From CADDYT01 sp035294125 (lineage in GTDB: Bacteria; Chloroflexota; Ktedonobacteria; Ktedonobacterales; Ktedonobacteraceae), in the NCBI GenBank assembly GCA_035294125.1, contig DATGLM010000037.1:35755-99754 (forward strand): a DNA stretch of 64,000 nucleotides, written 5' to 3'. A model generated the notes under the pieces. It was not told where the DNA came from, searched no databases, and was given only the letters and a program-made list of their open reading frames with translations. A program made the position numbers and the translations under genes. Positions 34,595 through 43,331 of this stretch are shown here, one piece after another. How positions within the stretch are numbered: position 1 is the first letter of the stretch; each line of letters starts with the position of its first letter.

Positions 34595-35287
34595 CTACGA
34601 ATCTTCATCGTCGAGGGGTTCGAGGGCCAATGTCTGAATGGTGCCAATACTGTTGAGGAAGCGCTGAATGACTTTATAGTTCGGGTGCGCATAAAAATCC
34701 TCTCTCTCACTTTCGCTGGCCCAACTGAGCAGATTCAGGAAAATAGGCCCATGCTGGTAGGGACTCTCCGCGAGAGCGCCATTGGCCACGCTGATAGCTG
34801 GCTGTGCCGGATTGCTGAGCCAGGATGTCTCGTCTTTTACGCCACGCGCTAGAAAGGCAAAGGCCAGCGTGGGCTGAACTGCCTGTCGCCGCAAGCTCTC
34901 TATCCAGCCCCGTTGCGCCAGTTCGGCCTGGTCCGGTCGGATAGTTGCCAGATGTGCCGCCGCTATCATCGGCTTTGCTGCAGGGCGGCTATAGCCCCAC
35001 GAGTAATGCATGAGCCACTGTTCGGGCGGGGCCGTCAGCAACTCGACCGGCGAGGCCAGCAGCAGCCGACGCGGGCTGTGTCGTTCCTGCGCCTGTATCC
35101 AGAATGATTCATCCTCCCACGTTGTCAGCAGCAGGTAGTAGCCATCGTCTCCCCTGCTGCGGTAAAAGAGGGATGTAACCAGCCCCGGCGCAACGCGCAC
35201 CGTGTTTGCGATCAAGCGTATGCGTGCCTGCCCGTCCGCCTCTTTACCAGGCAGCAATTGTGCCAGCGTGATTACCAGCAACTCCAT
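34595..35287 (-). CDS. two-domain ABM-like (dimeric alpha/beta barrel) protein
   Basis: A 230-residue protein with two half-repeats resembling the antibiotic-biosynthesis-monooxygenase fold: residues 1-100 (MELLVITLAQLLPGKEADG... YYLLLTTWEDESFWIQAQ) and 105-225 (...GPIFLNLLSWASESEREDFYAHP). The strand-helix pattern with W-x-x/E-S-E in each half is suggestive, not decisive. Family members include cofactor-free monooxygenases and heme-binding proteins. It is monocistronic, converging with the preceding gene. Confidence 0.5.
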   Translation of the reverse strand: MELLVITLAQLLPGKEADGQARIRLIANTVRVAPGLVTSLFYRSRGDDGYYLLLTTWEDESFWIQAQERHSPRRLLLASPVELLTAPPEQWLMHYSWGYSRPAAKPMIAAAHLATIRPDQAELAQRGWIESLRRQAVQPTLAFAFLARGVKDETSWLSNPAQPAISVANGALAESPYQHGPIFLNLLSWASESEREDFYAHPNYKVIQRFLNSIGTIQTLALEPLDDEDS

Positions 35288-35422
35288 CGCTTCAACTATC
35301 CTCTCTTGTGATTGTTCCAGTTCTTAAGTATACTTTGATTAGAGTCTGTTGCCTATCTTTATGCCATTTTGTACCAGCCTATTTGTCCATTCGCTTTAGC
35401 TGTACCAGCGAGGAGAAGTTTG

Positions 35423-36367
35423 ATGCTTGATCCCGAAACGAACCGCAATACTGTTGAGTGGAAGTTAGCCGGGCCGGAAGACGCGGCGCTCTGGGTGGCT
35501 GTAACCCGTCGCAGCGCTGACCAGATTCCCTTTGAAAGTGAAGACGCACAATTAGAGCGTTACAAAGAAGAACCCCCTGAGCAGCAGGTGCAGCGCTACC
35601 TGCTCTGGCGCGAGGATACCCCTGTTGGACGGCTGCGTTTCTTCACTCAGGGCAATACTGCTTACCTTGATGGGCTGGTGCTTCTGCCGGAGGCGGGCGG
35701 CAGTGTCGCGGCTCAGGTTGTCACCGAGGCATTGGCTCGTGCGGCGGCCCTCAACATGCGTCACCTCGAAGCCAACTATCCCGCGGCCTATATCGCCTCG
35801 TTTGCCTCTGCCGGATTCGAGCAGATACGCAGCCGCACGGGCATGATGGCCTCCACTGATGTCTCCATTCCTCTGTCCCCCATCCCTGCCTCGCTGCGCG
35901 TGCGCAAGATGACGGCAGATGATCTTGACCGGGTAGGCACATTGCTGCAACGGGCGTACATGGGTGGCCCGGATAGCCGCTATCCCGACCTGGCAGGCTG
36001 GCGGGCGGAGGTGCGCGCCATTTACGATGGTCGCTCTGGTCCCCTGCTCCCCGCAAGCTGTTTCGTCGTCGAGCACGCGCTTGATCGCTTCAATCTCGCG
36101 GGCGCGGTTCTGACGCATATCGAGCGCGGCATTCCTCGCATCCATCACACGGCGGTCGCGCCGACCTTTCGCCATGTCGGCCTCGGCCAGTTGCTTGTCG
36201 TCAAAACCATGCAAAGCCTGCACGAGCAGGGCTATGCCTCCGTCATCCTCTACGTGACGCTCGGCATCCCCGCCGTCAATCTCTACCGCCGCCTCGGCTT
36301 CGTCGAGGTTGGTCCCACCTACATCGAAGCCGAACGCAAACTCTCACCCACCGGCACCCTTGTCTGA
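35423..36367 (+). CDS. tandem GNAT acetyltransferase
   Basis: A 314-residue protein with two N-acetyltransferase folds. The first (about 10-140) is degenerate. The second (about 160-312) shows the acetyl-CoA binding pattern VAPTFRHVGLGQLLVVKTMQSL and the final YRRLGFVEVG. The start ATG 35423 follows GAGGAGAAG; an in-frame TTG 54 nt upstream lacks a site. Substrate unknown. The 3' end overlaps the open frame preceding thiL. Confidence 0.75.
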   Translation: MLDPETNRNTVEWKLAGPEDAALWVAVTRRSADQIPFESEDAQLERYKEEPPEQQVQRYLLWREDTPVGRLRFFTQGNTAYLDGLVLLPEAGGSVAAQVVTEALARAAALNMRHLEANYPAAYIASFASAGFEQIRSRTGMMASTDVSIPLSPIPASLRVRKMTADDLDRVGTLLQRAYMGGPDSRYPDLAGWRAEVRAIYDGRSGPLLPASCFVVEHALDRFNLAGAVLTHIERGIPRIHHTAVAPTFRHVGLGQLLVVKTMQSLHEQGYASVILYVTLGIPAVNLYRRLGFVEVGPTYIEAERKLSPTGTLV

Positions 36368-36395
36368 CAAGAATCGTGCTCTATGGCAAAGGGAG

Positions 36396-37442
36396 GTGAG
36401 TCTCATTTCTATTTCAAATGAAGGGCTAGACGAATTTGCGCTGATCGCCCGACTGACAAAGGGGCTGACGGCGTGGGCCGATGTCGTGCTGGGCGTAGGT
36501 GACGATACCGCCATTCTCGACATCGGCGGCGACCGGCTCTTGCTGGCGACAGTCGATAGCCAGGTGGAGGGTGTGCATTTCACGTTTCAGGGCTGTAGCG
36601 CGGAACAGGTTGGACGCAAGGCGATGGCCGTCAATCTGAGTGATATTGCCGCGATGGGCGGGGAGCCGCGCTACGCCCTGGTCTCGCTCGTCATCCCACC
36701 CCATCTCTCACTCAACCTGTTGCAGCAGGTCTACGATGGCATGCGCCAGGAAGCCGAAGCGTTCTCGACGGCCATCGTGGGCGGCAATATCGCGGGTGCG
36801 GGCACAGGCGAACTGCTCATCCTCGATGTCACGCTGCTCGGCACCGTCGAACGCGGCCACGTCATTACTCGTGCAGGCGCGCATGTAGGCGACACGCTCT
36901 GCGTCACCGGTACCCTCGGCGCTGCCGCCGCAGGCCTCTACGTCCAGTCGCACACGGACCTGCCCTATCCTACGCAGGCTGTGCAAACCGCACGCTTTCA
37001 CCAGTGTATCCCGCAGCCGCGTGTGCGCGAGGGTCGCGTGCTCTCCCATTTCGGCCCCCATATCATCACCGCCATGCTCGATATCAGCGATGGCCTCAGC
37101 GGCGACCTCACCCACCTTTGCCAGCGCAGCCACGTCGGCGCTCGCGTGGAGGTCGCCAAAATCCCCATCTCCTCTACCACCCGCGCCATAGCCTCCACCG
37201 CCAAACTCGACCCCCTCCCCTGGGCGCTCCACGGCGGCGAAGACTACGAACTCCTCTTCACCGTCGCCCCCGGCCACATCGAAGCAGTCTCCCACGCCGT
37301 GCAATCCGCCATTGGTACCCCCATCACCCCCATCGGCACCATCACGGAAGCACAAGATGGCATGCAGCTTGTCTACCCCGATGGTCGCGTTGAGCCGTTG
37401 CGGGTACATAGCTGGAATCATCTGGTTGCTGGAGGTCAATAA
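36396..37442 (+). CDS. thiL: thiamine-monophosphate kinase
   Basis: About 348 residues. ThiL phosphorylates thiamine phosphate to the active cofactor thiamine diphosphate using ATP. The Mg/ATP signature GVGDDTAIL is near 38-46, DSQVEGVHF near 62-70, and the KAMAVNLSDIAAMGG helix near 87-101, with a closing GGEDYELLF near 285. The start is unclear: a near-perfect Shine-Dalgarno GGGAGGTGA (36391-36399) overlaps GTG 36396 and is ideally spaced only for ATT 36405; no in-frame ATG or TTG lies between. No other thiamine gene is in the window. Confidence 0.88.
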   Translation: MSLISISNEGLDEFALIARLTKGLTAWADVVLGVGDDTAILDIGGDRLLLATVDSQVEGVHFTFQGCSAEQVGRKAMAVNLSDIAAMGGEPRYALVSLVIPPHLSLNLLQQVYDGMRQEAEAFSTAIVGGNIAGAGTGELLILDVTLLGTVERGHVITRAGAHVGDTLCVTGTLGAAAAGLYVQSHTDLPYPTQAVQTARFHQCIPQPRVREGRVLSHFGPHIITAMLDISDGLSGDLTHLCQRSHVGARVEVAKIPISSTTRAIASTAKLDPLPWALHGGEDYELLFTVAPGHIEAVSHAVQSAIGTPITPIGTITEAQDGMQLVYPDGRVEPLRVHSWNHLVAGGQ

Positions 37443-37498
37443 GAAATATGCTATGCTATTGAAAACAAGCCTACACATGTCAGATGCTGTACAAAAAG

Positions 37499-37640
37499 TC
37501 AGGCCGCATGTGCCTGCTTGTATGTGACGAATTGCGGCTCGTTTTGTTGGGCCAGCCGAGTCAGCATGAGTCGAAGCGTGCTGAGATAAACTCTGCCTTC
37601 ATGTCTGGAGACACCACCCGTCATCAAATAGCCATTTAGA
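37499..37640 (-). pseudogene. possible transposase C-terminal remnant
   Basis: On the minus strand a frame ends ...RVYLSTLRLMLTRLAQQN and stops at 37499. The composition looks like the C-terminal end of a DDE transposase, but I cannot assign a family, and no start or N-terminal part is present. It lies in the 210-nt gap between thiL and the anti-sigma gene. Confidence 0.25.
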
Positions 37641-37653
37641 GAGGAGTAGGCAG

Positions 37654-37899
37654 TCAACTTCCCTCTCTCGCCAGAAATGCCTGCCGCAGGCGCGTAAAGA
37701 GGCGGTCGCGGCGATCCGGTGGAAGACCAATCTGATACTGGGCTTGCCCCAGTTGAATGACGCGCCGGGTGGTCTGCACCACAACCCGACAGTTCTGACA
37801 GGTCGCCAGATGCTGCTGCGCGGCGGCGGCTAACTCCTCATCAAGATTCTGGTCAAGATAGTCGGACAGATAGGAGACCAGTTCTTCGCACGTCATCAT
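37654..37899 (-). CDS. zinc-finger anti-sigma factor
   Basis: An 81-residue cytoplasmic protein with the zf-HC2 signature H-L-A-T-C-Q-N-C near 30-37, preceded by acidic helices (EELVSYLSDYLDQNLDEEL). Such zinc anti-sigma domains bind and inhibit the ECF sigma factor encoded next to them. Here the sigma gene is immediately upstream (13-nt gap). It lacks a transmembrane helix, so it is a soluble, ZAS-like regulator. Start ATG follows an AGGAGGAAGAATG-type site. Confidence 0.82.
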   Translation of the reverse strand: MMTCEELVSYLSDYLDQNLDEELAAAAQQHLATCQNCRVVVQTTRRVIQLGQAQYQIGLPPDRRDRLFTRLRQAFLAREGS

Positions 37900-37912
37900 T
37901 CTTCCTCCTGTT

Positions 37913-38482
37913 TCATAGCTGTTCGCGAAAGTAGGAGCTTAATTGCTCGCGCAGGCGCAGGCGAGCGCGATGCAGGCGCATTTTACAGGCGGCCTCCGTC
38001 AAGCCCTGGATGTGAGCGCACTCCGCTGTCGAAAGGCCCTCCACGTCACGGAGCAGGAAGGCCGCCCGCAATCCCAGAGGAAGCTCAGTGATGGCGCTGC
38101 GAAGCACCTGCCGGGCCTCCTCGCTCTCTGCCTGCTGATCGGGAAGCTGGCTCCAATCGACCAGTTGGACTGGAAAAGCCGGAGAGTTCTCCTCTTCCTC
38201 AGGCAAGGGGAGAGCGTCGTGGCGACGACGCAGCAGCATCAGCGCATGGTTATAGGCAATGCGATAGAGCCATGTACTCAGCCGCGCGTGCGGCTCGAAG
38301 CGGTCGATGGCCTCAAAAGCCGACAGAAACGTGGCCTGCACGACCTCTTCCGCGTCATCCTCCTGTTTGAGTAAGCCGAGGGCTAAGCGGTAGATCCGGT
38401 TCGCGTAGGTTTCAAAGAACTCGGTAAAGGCTGCGGCATCATGACGACGCAGCCGGGCCAGCAATTCCTCATCATCAGCCAT
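37913..38482 (-). CDS. ECF-family RNA polymerase sigma factor
   Basis: A 189-residue sigma factor. Region 2 (about 15-85) contains the -10 recognition helix region QEDDAEEVVQATFLSAF and RLSTWLYRIAYNHA. Region 4 (about 120-185) has the HTH LSTAECAHIQGLTEAACKMRLHRARLRLRE. An acidic linker (PEEEENSP) joins them. I use ATG 38482, preceded by GAAGGGAGGGG; the longer upstream frame has no family match. Co-transcribed with the anti-sigma gene; the activating signal is unknown. Confidence 0.92.
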   Translation of the reverse strand: MADDEELLARLRRHDAAAFTEFFETYANRIYRLALGLLKQEDDAEEVVQATFLSAFEAIDRFEPHARLSTWLYRIAYNHALMLLRRRHDALPLPEEEENSPAFPVQLVDWSQLPDQQAESEEARQVLRSAITELPLGLRAAFLLRDVEGLSTAECAHIQGLTEAACKMRLHRARLRLREQLSSYFREQL

Positions 38483-38626
38483 GACTGCCCCTCCCTTCTG
38501 TCTCTTGTTGCAGTATACCACAGGATAATGTAACCTTTCTGTTCCCTGTGCATTGAAAGGACAGAGAGCAGAACTCTGTTCTGCTCGAATGAAAACAGAT
38601 TCAGCTTGAACGATGGGAGGTTCCTC

Positions 38627-38869
38627 ATGGCATTTGTCTTCTTTATGTCGAGCGCAGCCGGACGCATCCTGCGCCTCGTGGCTGGTCTTGGTCTGATTGG
38701 ATGGGGCGTCTACCTGGCAGCGGCAGCCAGTAACATAACCGTCGGCATTATCCTGGCGGTGGTCGGTCTGCTGCCTCTGGCGGCAGGACTCCTCGATGTG
38801 TGTGTCCTCGCCCCCCTCTTTGGCGCTCCTTTCAGCGGGGCAAAAGTACGCGCCCATGCTCGCTCGTGA
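38627..38869 (+). CDS. DUF2892 small membrane protein
   Basis: An 80-residue protein with two transmembrane helices (about 11-33 and 36-62) and the conserved RILRLVAGLGLIGWGVY start typical of DUF2892 (the membrane part of YgaP-like proteins). The function of stand-alone members is unknown. ATG 38627 follows GGGAGG. The next gene starts 14 nt later on the same strand. Confidence 0.75.
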   Translation: MAFVFFMSSAAGRILRLVAGLGLIGWGVYLAAAASNITVGIILAVVGLLPLAAGLLDVCVLAPLFGAPFSGAKVRAHARS

Positions 38870-38883
38870 GCGAGGAGGAGATC

Positions 38884-39600
38884 ATGAGCTATGATACCCT
38901 GGTGATTGCTGCTCACCCTGACGATGCGGAAACACAGATGGGGGGAACGTTAGCCAGACTCTCCGATCAGGGGCAGCGCATTCTGCTGGTCGACCTGACC
39001 GATGGCGAGCCAACCGAGTTTGCCGAAGCAGGAATACGTGCGCAACAGGCCCGGGAAGCGGCCCGCACTCTCGGCGTGGAGCGGCTCACGCTTGGATTGC
39101 AGGACAGGTACCTGAGCGATACGTTACAAACACGCCTGCAAGTGGCCCGGCTGATTCGAGAGTATCGACCGCGCTGGGTCTATGGAACCGGAGAGGCATG
39201 TGTTCATCCTGACCATGCCGCATCCGCTGGTCTGACGCGAGCGGCAGTCTTTCTGGCGAGGCTGGGGCAATGGGAGCGAGTACCGGGGGGTGAACTGCTC
39301 GCTGAGCAGGAGCCGTGGGCGATTGAGCGTCTCTTCTTTCCGCACTGCAAGATGGAGCCGCCGTGGTCCGAGTTTGCCTTCGCCGTCGATGTGAGCGCCG
39401 TCTACGAACGCAAACGGCAGGCGCTGGCGGCTTACCAGTCGATTTTCCAGCCAGAGGGGGATCGCCTGCTGGCCCTCTACGAGGCGGAGGATCAGTACTA
39501 CGGGCGTATGCTTGGCGTGGCCTACGCTGAAATCTACCGCAGCGCGGCTCCGCTACTGGTTGAGGACCCCACGGTCTTTCGTCCTGCTATTCATGGGTGA
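38884..39600 (+). CDS. PIG-L/LmbE-family deacetylase
   Basis: A 238-residue zinc amidohydrolase. The signature A-H-P-D-D-A-E (about 9-15) supplies the metal-binding His and Asp and the catalytic Asp, with a second metal-ligand His in CVHPDHAASAG near 104-107. Members deacetylate N-acetylglucosaminyl conjugates, for example in bacillithiol or mycothiol synthesis (BshB/MshB). Length and motifs fit a BshB1-like enzyme, but no bshA or bshC is nearby, so the substrate is open. GAGGAG precedes the ATG. Confidence 0.82.
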   Translation: MSYDTLVIAAHPDDAETQMGGTLARLSDQGQRILLVDLTDGEPTEFAEAGIRAQQAREAARTLGVERLTLGLQDRYLSDTLQTRLQVARLIREYRPRWVYGTGEACVHPDHAASAGLTRAAVFLARLGQWERVPGGELLAEQEPWAIERLFFPHCKMEPPWSEFAFAVDVSAVYERKRQALAAYQSIFQPEGDRLLALYEAEDQYYGRMLGVAYAEIYRSAAPLLVEDPTVFRPAIHG

Positions 39601-39626
39601 GCGGCAAGTGAGGGAAGAGAGCTGCC

Positions 39627-39998
39627 CTACTCAGCTTCTTCTGGCGCTGGCTCCTGGAGGTGACCGGCAAATTCCTCGTGCAGTTCTTTCTCGCGGGCAA
39701 GATGGCTGAGCAGCACTTCGGTAATCAGGTCAAACGCCTGCATAATGCGGGGATCGGCAAGCCGGTAGTAGACGCTTAGCCCTTCCTTGCGAGAAAGGAC
39801 CATGTTTGTGGAGCGCATGACCGCCAGATGCTGCGAAAGATTGGCCATACGGACGCCTGTGGCTTCCGCGAGGTCGCCGACGGTGCATTCCCCACGCTCA
39901 TGCAGCAACTGGAGGAGTTCAAGACGCAATGGGTGCGCAAACACGCCGCACATCTGGGCGTGTCGCCGGTAAAATTCTTTGTCCATGTTTTCTATCAA
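39627..39998 (-). CDS. ArsR-family transcriptional regulator
   Basis: A 123-residue winged-helix repressor. The fold spans about 12-100, with recognition helix VRMANLSQHLAVMRSTNM and wing KEGLSVYYRLAD. There is no cysteine cluster in the DNA-recognition helix, so a metal sensor of the ArsR/CmtR type is unlikely; the only Cys residues are in the first helix (MCGVF) and in GECTV. It is tail-to-tail with the PIG-L gene and borders the insertion-sequence region. Confidence 0.85.
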   Translation of the reverse strand: MIENMDKEFYRRHAQMCGVFAHPLRLELLQLLHERGECTVGDLAEATGVRMANLSQHLAVMRSTNMVLSRKEGLSVYYRLADPRIMQAFDLITEVLLSHLAREKELHEEFAGHLQEPAPEEAE

Positions 39999-40271
39999 TT
40001 ACCCTTTTATGTATAACCGACAATCTACGCCGGGCGCGTTTCCTGATAAGGTGACAGATCTCCCTCACCCTCTTCTCAACTCTCTGAAACGTGAGTGTGA
40101 TTGCAGAGATTGTCTTGCTACTACTATTCTTAGCCCAAAAAACGACGGAGAGCAAGCGGACAGACGCATGGGACAGGGCTTTTTGGTGTAACCGAAAGTC
40201 CCGAAAAGAGAAAAAAAGCAGCCATTTCTTGCTCCAATAGGAAATCATCCAACTCCTAGAGAAAGCGAGAA

Positions 40272-41510
40272 ATGACGTGCATGTACCTTACCATATTTGA
40301 GGAAGTCGATCACTCTGGACTGGAGGGAGGAGCCATCGACGCTGCCTCCTTGTATCGGGAGTTCGAGAAGGTCAAGGACGGGCGGGGGGCCAAAGGCAAG
40401 CGCTATCCTCTGCCACTGCTGTTGACCTTGTTCCTGCAGGGGAAACTGGCAGGGGAAACGAGCATCAATGGGGTCGTGGATTGGATCAAGGAGAGGCAAG
40501 AGTGGCTCAAACGACAACTGGATTGGCCGAAGAGATTTCCGGTCAAATCCACCTGCAGTGAGGCTTTAGCCCTCTGTGACGGACAGCAGATCGCTCAGGC
40601 GATGGCACAGATGATCCTCAAGGCGCGAGCTGTGGAGCCAGAGGCAAGCGAGCAGGAGCAGTTGGTTCATAGCGCCATGGATGGCAAAGTGATGCGGGGA
40701 ACGCTGGGGCATGACAAAGAAGGCCAGCCCCCGGTGCATCGGCTCTCGCTCTATGAATGTGAAAGTGGCCTGGTCATCGCCCAGCAAGCGGTCAAAAGCA
40801 AAGAAAATGAGATCAGCGCGGCCAGCGCCTTGCTGCAACCGGTCTTGGTCAAAGGGCGTATCAGTAGTGCTGATGCCATGCATACGCAAAAAGCCTGGTG
40901 TGCAGCAGTCGAGGCCTACGGAGGCTACTACCTGCTCGAGGCCAGGGAGAACCAGACAACCGTGCGCCAGGACATCCTGGATTTTTTTGCGGACAAGGCA
41001 CTTGAGCAGGAGGAATGGCAGTACCACAAAACGGTGCAAAAAGGACACGGACGACTCGAAGTGCGCGAAATCTGGACCAGTACACAGATGAATGCATGGT
41101 TTGAGCCAGACTGGGCAGGGATCAGCCAAATCTTCCTCATTCGCCGCCTGGTCACTAGCCAGGGTGGGGCGGACAGGTACTGGGTGCTGGGGGATTTCGC
41201 TGCGATTGGCTACGATCCGGTGTCTCCACTTGAGAAACTGACGGCCCTCCCTCATGCCAGCTTCACCAGTGGGAATACGGATCGCTATGTGGTAACGGAG
41301 GATCTGCCTGTGCCACCGGGGCAAGCCTTGCAAGATCCCGCTGTCCTTCTTGATGCCGACGAGCATGGCTACCGTATCCAGTTGCGGCGGGTGGATTACG
41401 ACCGCGAAGTGGTCATCAAAGCCATCGAGCACTCACGTCATCCCACTCCTTCCTACCTGATCGGGTTCATGCGCGGAGAGCACATCTCCGAAACCGATCC
41501 AGGGTTCTGA
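40272..41510 (+). pseudogene. ISAs1-family transposase with foreign C-terminus
   Basis: The first ~295 residues match the ISAs1 (H-repeat) transposase pattern: N-terminal DDE-associated domain, DGKVMRGT (first catalytic Asp), ISSADAMHTQK (second) and LLEARENQ. After FLIRRLVTSQGG (near 41155) the sequence leaves the family: the conserved Trp-rich segment with the last catalytic Glu is absent, replaced by about 115 residues of unknown origin that continue open to 41510. The protein therefore lacks its third catalytic residue. The 270-nt space upstream (39999-40271) shows no gene, and terminal repeats could not be delimited. Confidence 0.75.
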
Positions 41511-41683
41511 TCTGCGGGCCAACGCGCCAAAGGGCAAGGGCGAGGGAACGAGTAAAGCGTCCCGAGGTCAGGAAGAGTCGTGCTCATATTCGCTCATGTC
41601 ATGGCTTCTTTGCGCTCGCGAGCTTCCTCTCATCGCGCCCACGGGGGAACAGCTTGTTGTCCCAGGAGAGAAGCCAACGACCG

Positions 41684-42290
41684 TCAACAGGAAGCTCGAG
41701 CCTCGGCCAAACCGAGCGAGGGAGCAAAGCTGTCTGGGACCCCAAACAGTCTGATCGTCACTTGCCCTGTTGTTGAAACGCGAGCATTGCGAGCTAGCCG
41801 CTTTTGCCAGGAGAGACGAGCATGCGCTCGCTGCGCGCGGGACAGGATCACGTGTGCAGTGCGAGGCTGCACGGTGGCAGGAGGCGGAGGCCCACCTCGA
41901 TGCGTTGGTGTCGCACGAGTTGCATACAGGCTCGTTGGTGCTCTCTACGGCGGGAGTAGCACCAGAGAAGTGGAGCTGAACCACTAGCGAGCGAATGCAG
42001 GAGCACGCTGACCTGGCGCGGCTTCCTGGTGGCCCCGCCATTCCATTGGCACTGCTCGCGCAGCGAACAGGAGCGGCAACTGTGAATGCTGGCTCCATAG
42101 ACGACACGCAAGCTTCCATCAGCTTCTCGACTCTGCTCGTGAGCACCAGGCTCCTGGTTCGCTGGACAGCGAAGCGTTCCGTCAGATTGGAGCGTGAAAT
42201 CGCGACCCGAGAAGCGACCCGCTTTCCATCCGGAGCCCACCTCCGGCGGAGCATAGCCAGAGGTAGGAGCCGTGTGTGGCGGTGGAGGGG
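41684..42290 (-). pseudogene. IS1182-like transposase C-terminal remnant
   Basis: In the minus strand, PPEVGSGWKAGRFSGRDF, DGTLRCPANQ and the Cys cluster CRSCSLREQC (read in one frame from about 42290 to 41950) continue in another frame as LSRAQRAHARLSWQKRLARN... (41684-41872). Together they look like the last half of an IS1182-like transposase broken by at least one frameshift. The remnant is fused in frame at about 42290 to the tail of the IS110 remnant. Family call is by pattern memory. Confidence 0.55.
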
Positions 42291-43160
42291 AAAGAACCAT
42301 GGCGGCCTTGTTTTTCCCGAGTCGACGCGCCAGGCGATGATAACGTGCCGAACGATAATGATCCTTCATGTGTGCGGGAATGCTCATGAGCAACTCTTTG
42401 GCCTCTTTCAATGGCGCCAGCCGCTCTTCAATCTCGGCCTGCAATTGCTCCAGCGTTTCTTCAAGGAAATGAATATGGGCGAGGATACGCTTGAGTAAGA
42501 GGCGGTGGTGGCTCTGGACTCGCCCTTCCAAAGCCTCGCGTAGTTCTGGCAACTTTTTGCGTAAGCGCCCCAGGGCTAAATCTGCCAGGACTTCGGCATC
42601 CGTTGTGCCTCTTACCAGTGCCTCAAGCATCGCGCGACCGCTTTGGCCAGGCACATCACTGACAACCGCCGCCAGCTTCACATTGGCCGTCTCGAGCACT
42701 TTCTGCAAGCGGTTGATCTGCTGGCTGCGTTCCTGGATCAAGGTCTTGCGGTACCTGGTTAAATCGCGCCATTCTCGAATGGGAGCAGGAGGAAGAAAGC
42801 TCGCCCGGAGCAAGCCATGACGCAGTAAATCCGCAATCCATTCGCTGTCTTTGATATCCGTTTTTCTCCCAGGAACCGCTTTCATATGCTGAGCATTGAC
42901 CAGGATGATCGTGCGACCCTCTTCTAACAGGTTAAACACCGGTCTCCAAAATATCCCGGTCGATTCCATGGCGACAACCGTGACTTGCAGGCTTTCCAAC
43001 CAGTCAGCCAGCGCTAAGAGCCTGGCCGTCATGGTCGAGAAGGTCCGAAGATGACGCCGGACCTCTCCCGTCTCAAGGGGAATCAGCACCCATGCAATGA
43101 CCGTCTTTGCCGGGACACGGAGGCCGCGCGAGACCCAGGCTCCTATACGTAACAACGCCA
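42290..43160 (-). pseudogene. IS110-family transposase with internal deletion
   Basis: Minus-strand frame. VAMESTGIFWRPVFNLLEEG, GRKTDIKDSEWIADLL and LIQERSQQINRLQK are typical of the IS110 DEDD N-terminal domain. After LLMSIP the expected Transposase_20 domain (about 100 residues, with its catalytic Ser) is missing; the frame jumps to the family's closing HRLARRLGKNKAA. The first catalytic Asp region (usually GLDVHK) reads GLRVPAK. The element is thus dead. A related partial copy in opposite orientation ends the window. Confidence 0.75.
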
Positions 43161-43331
43161 CTTGCCACACGGTCGTTGTCACACCGATGAGGGCAGACAG
43201 GGCCGCTGTGAAAAAGTAACCTCCCAGAGCCACTGAACGCCTTCGCTGTTCATCACCTGTGAGAAGACAGACTGCAAGCTGCTACGAATATCATCGCCAG
43301 ACTGATCTCTGGGCAGCGTGGAAGAAAGGCA

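Noticed and set aside
41568..42254. 228-codon minus-strand frame
   Set aside because: Out-of-frame reading of the IS1182-like remnant, with Ser/Arg/Cys-rich unnatural composition.
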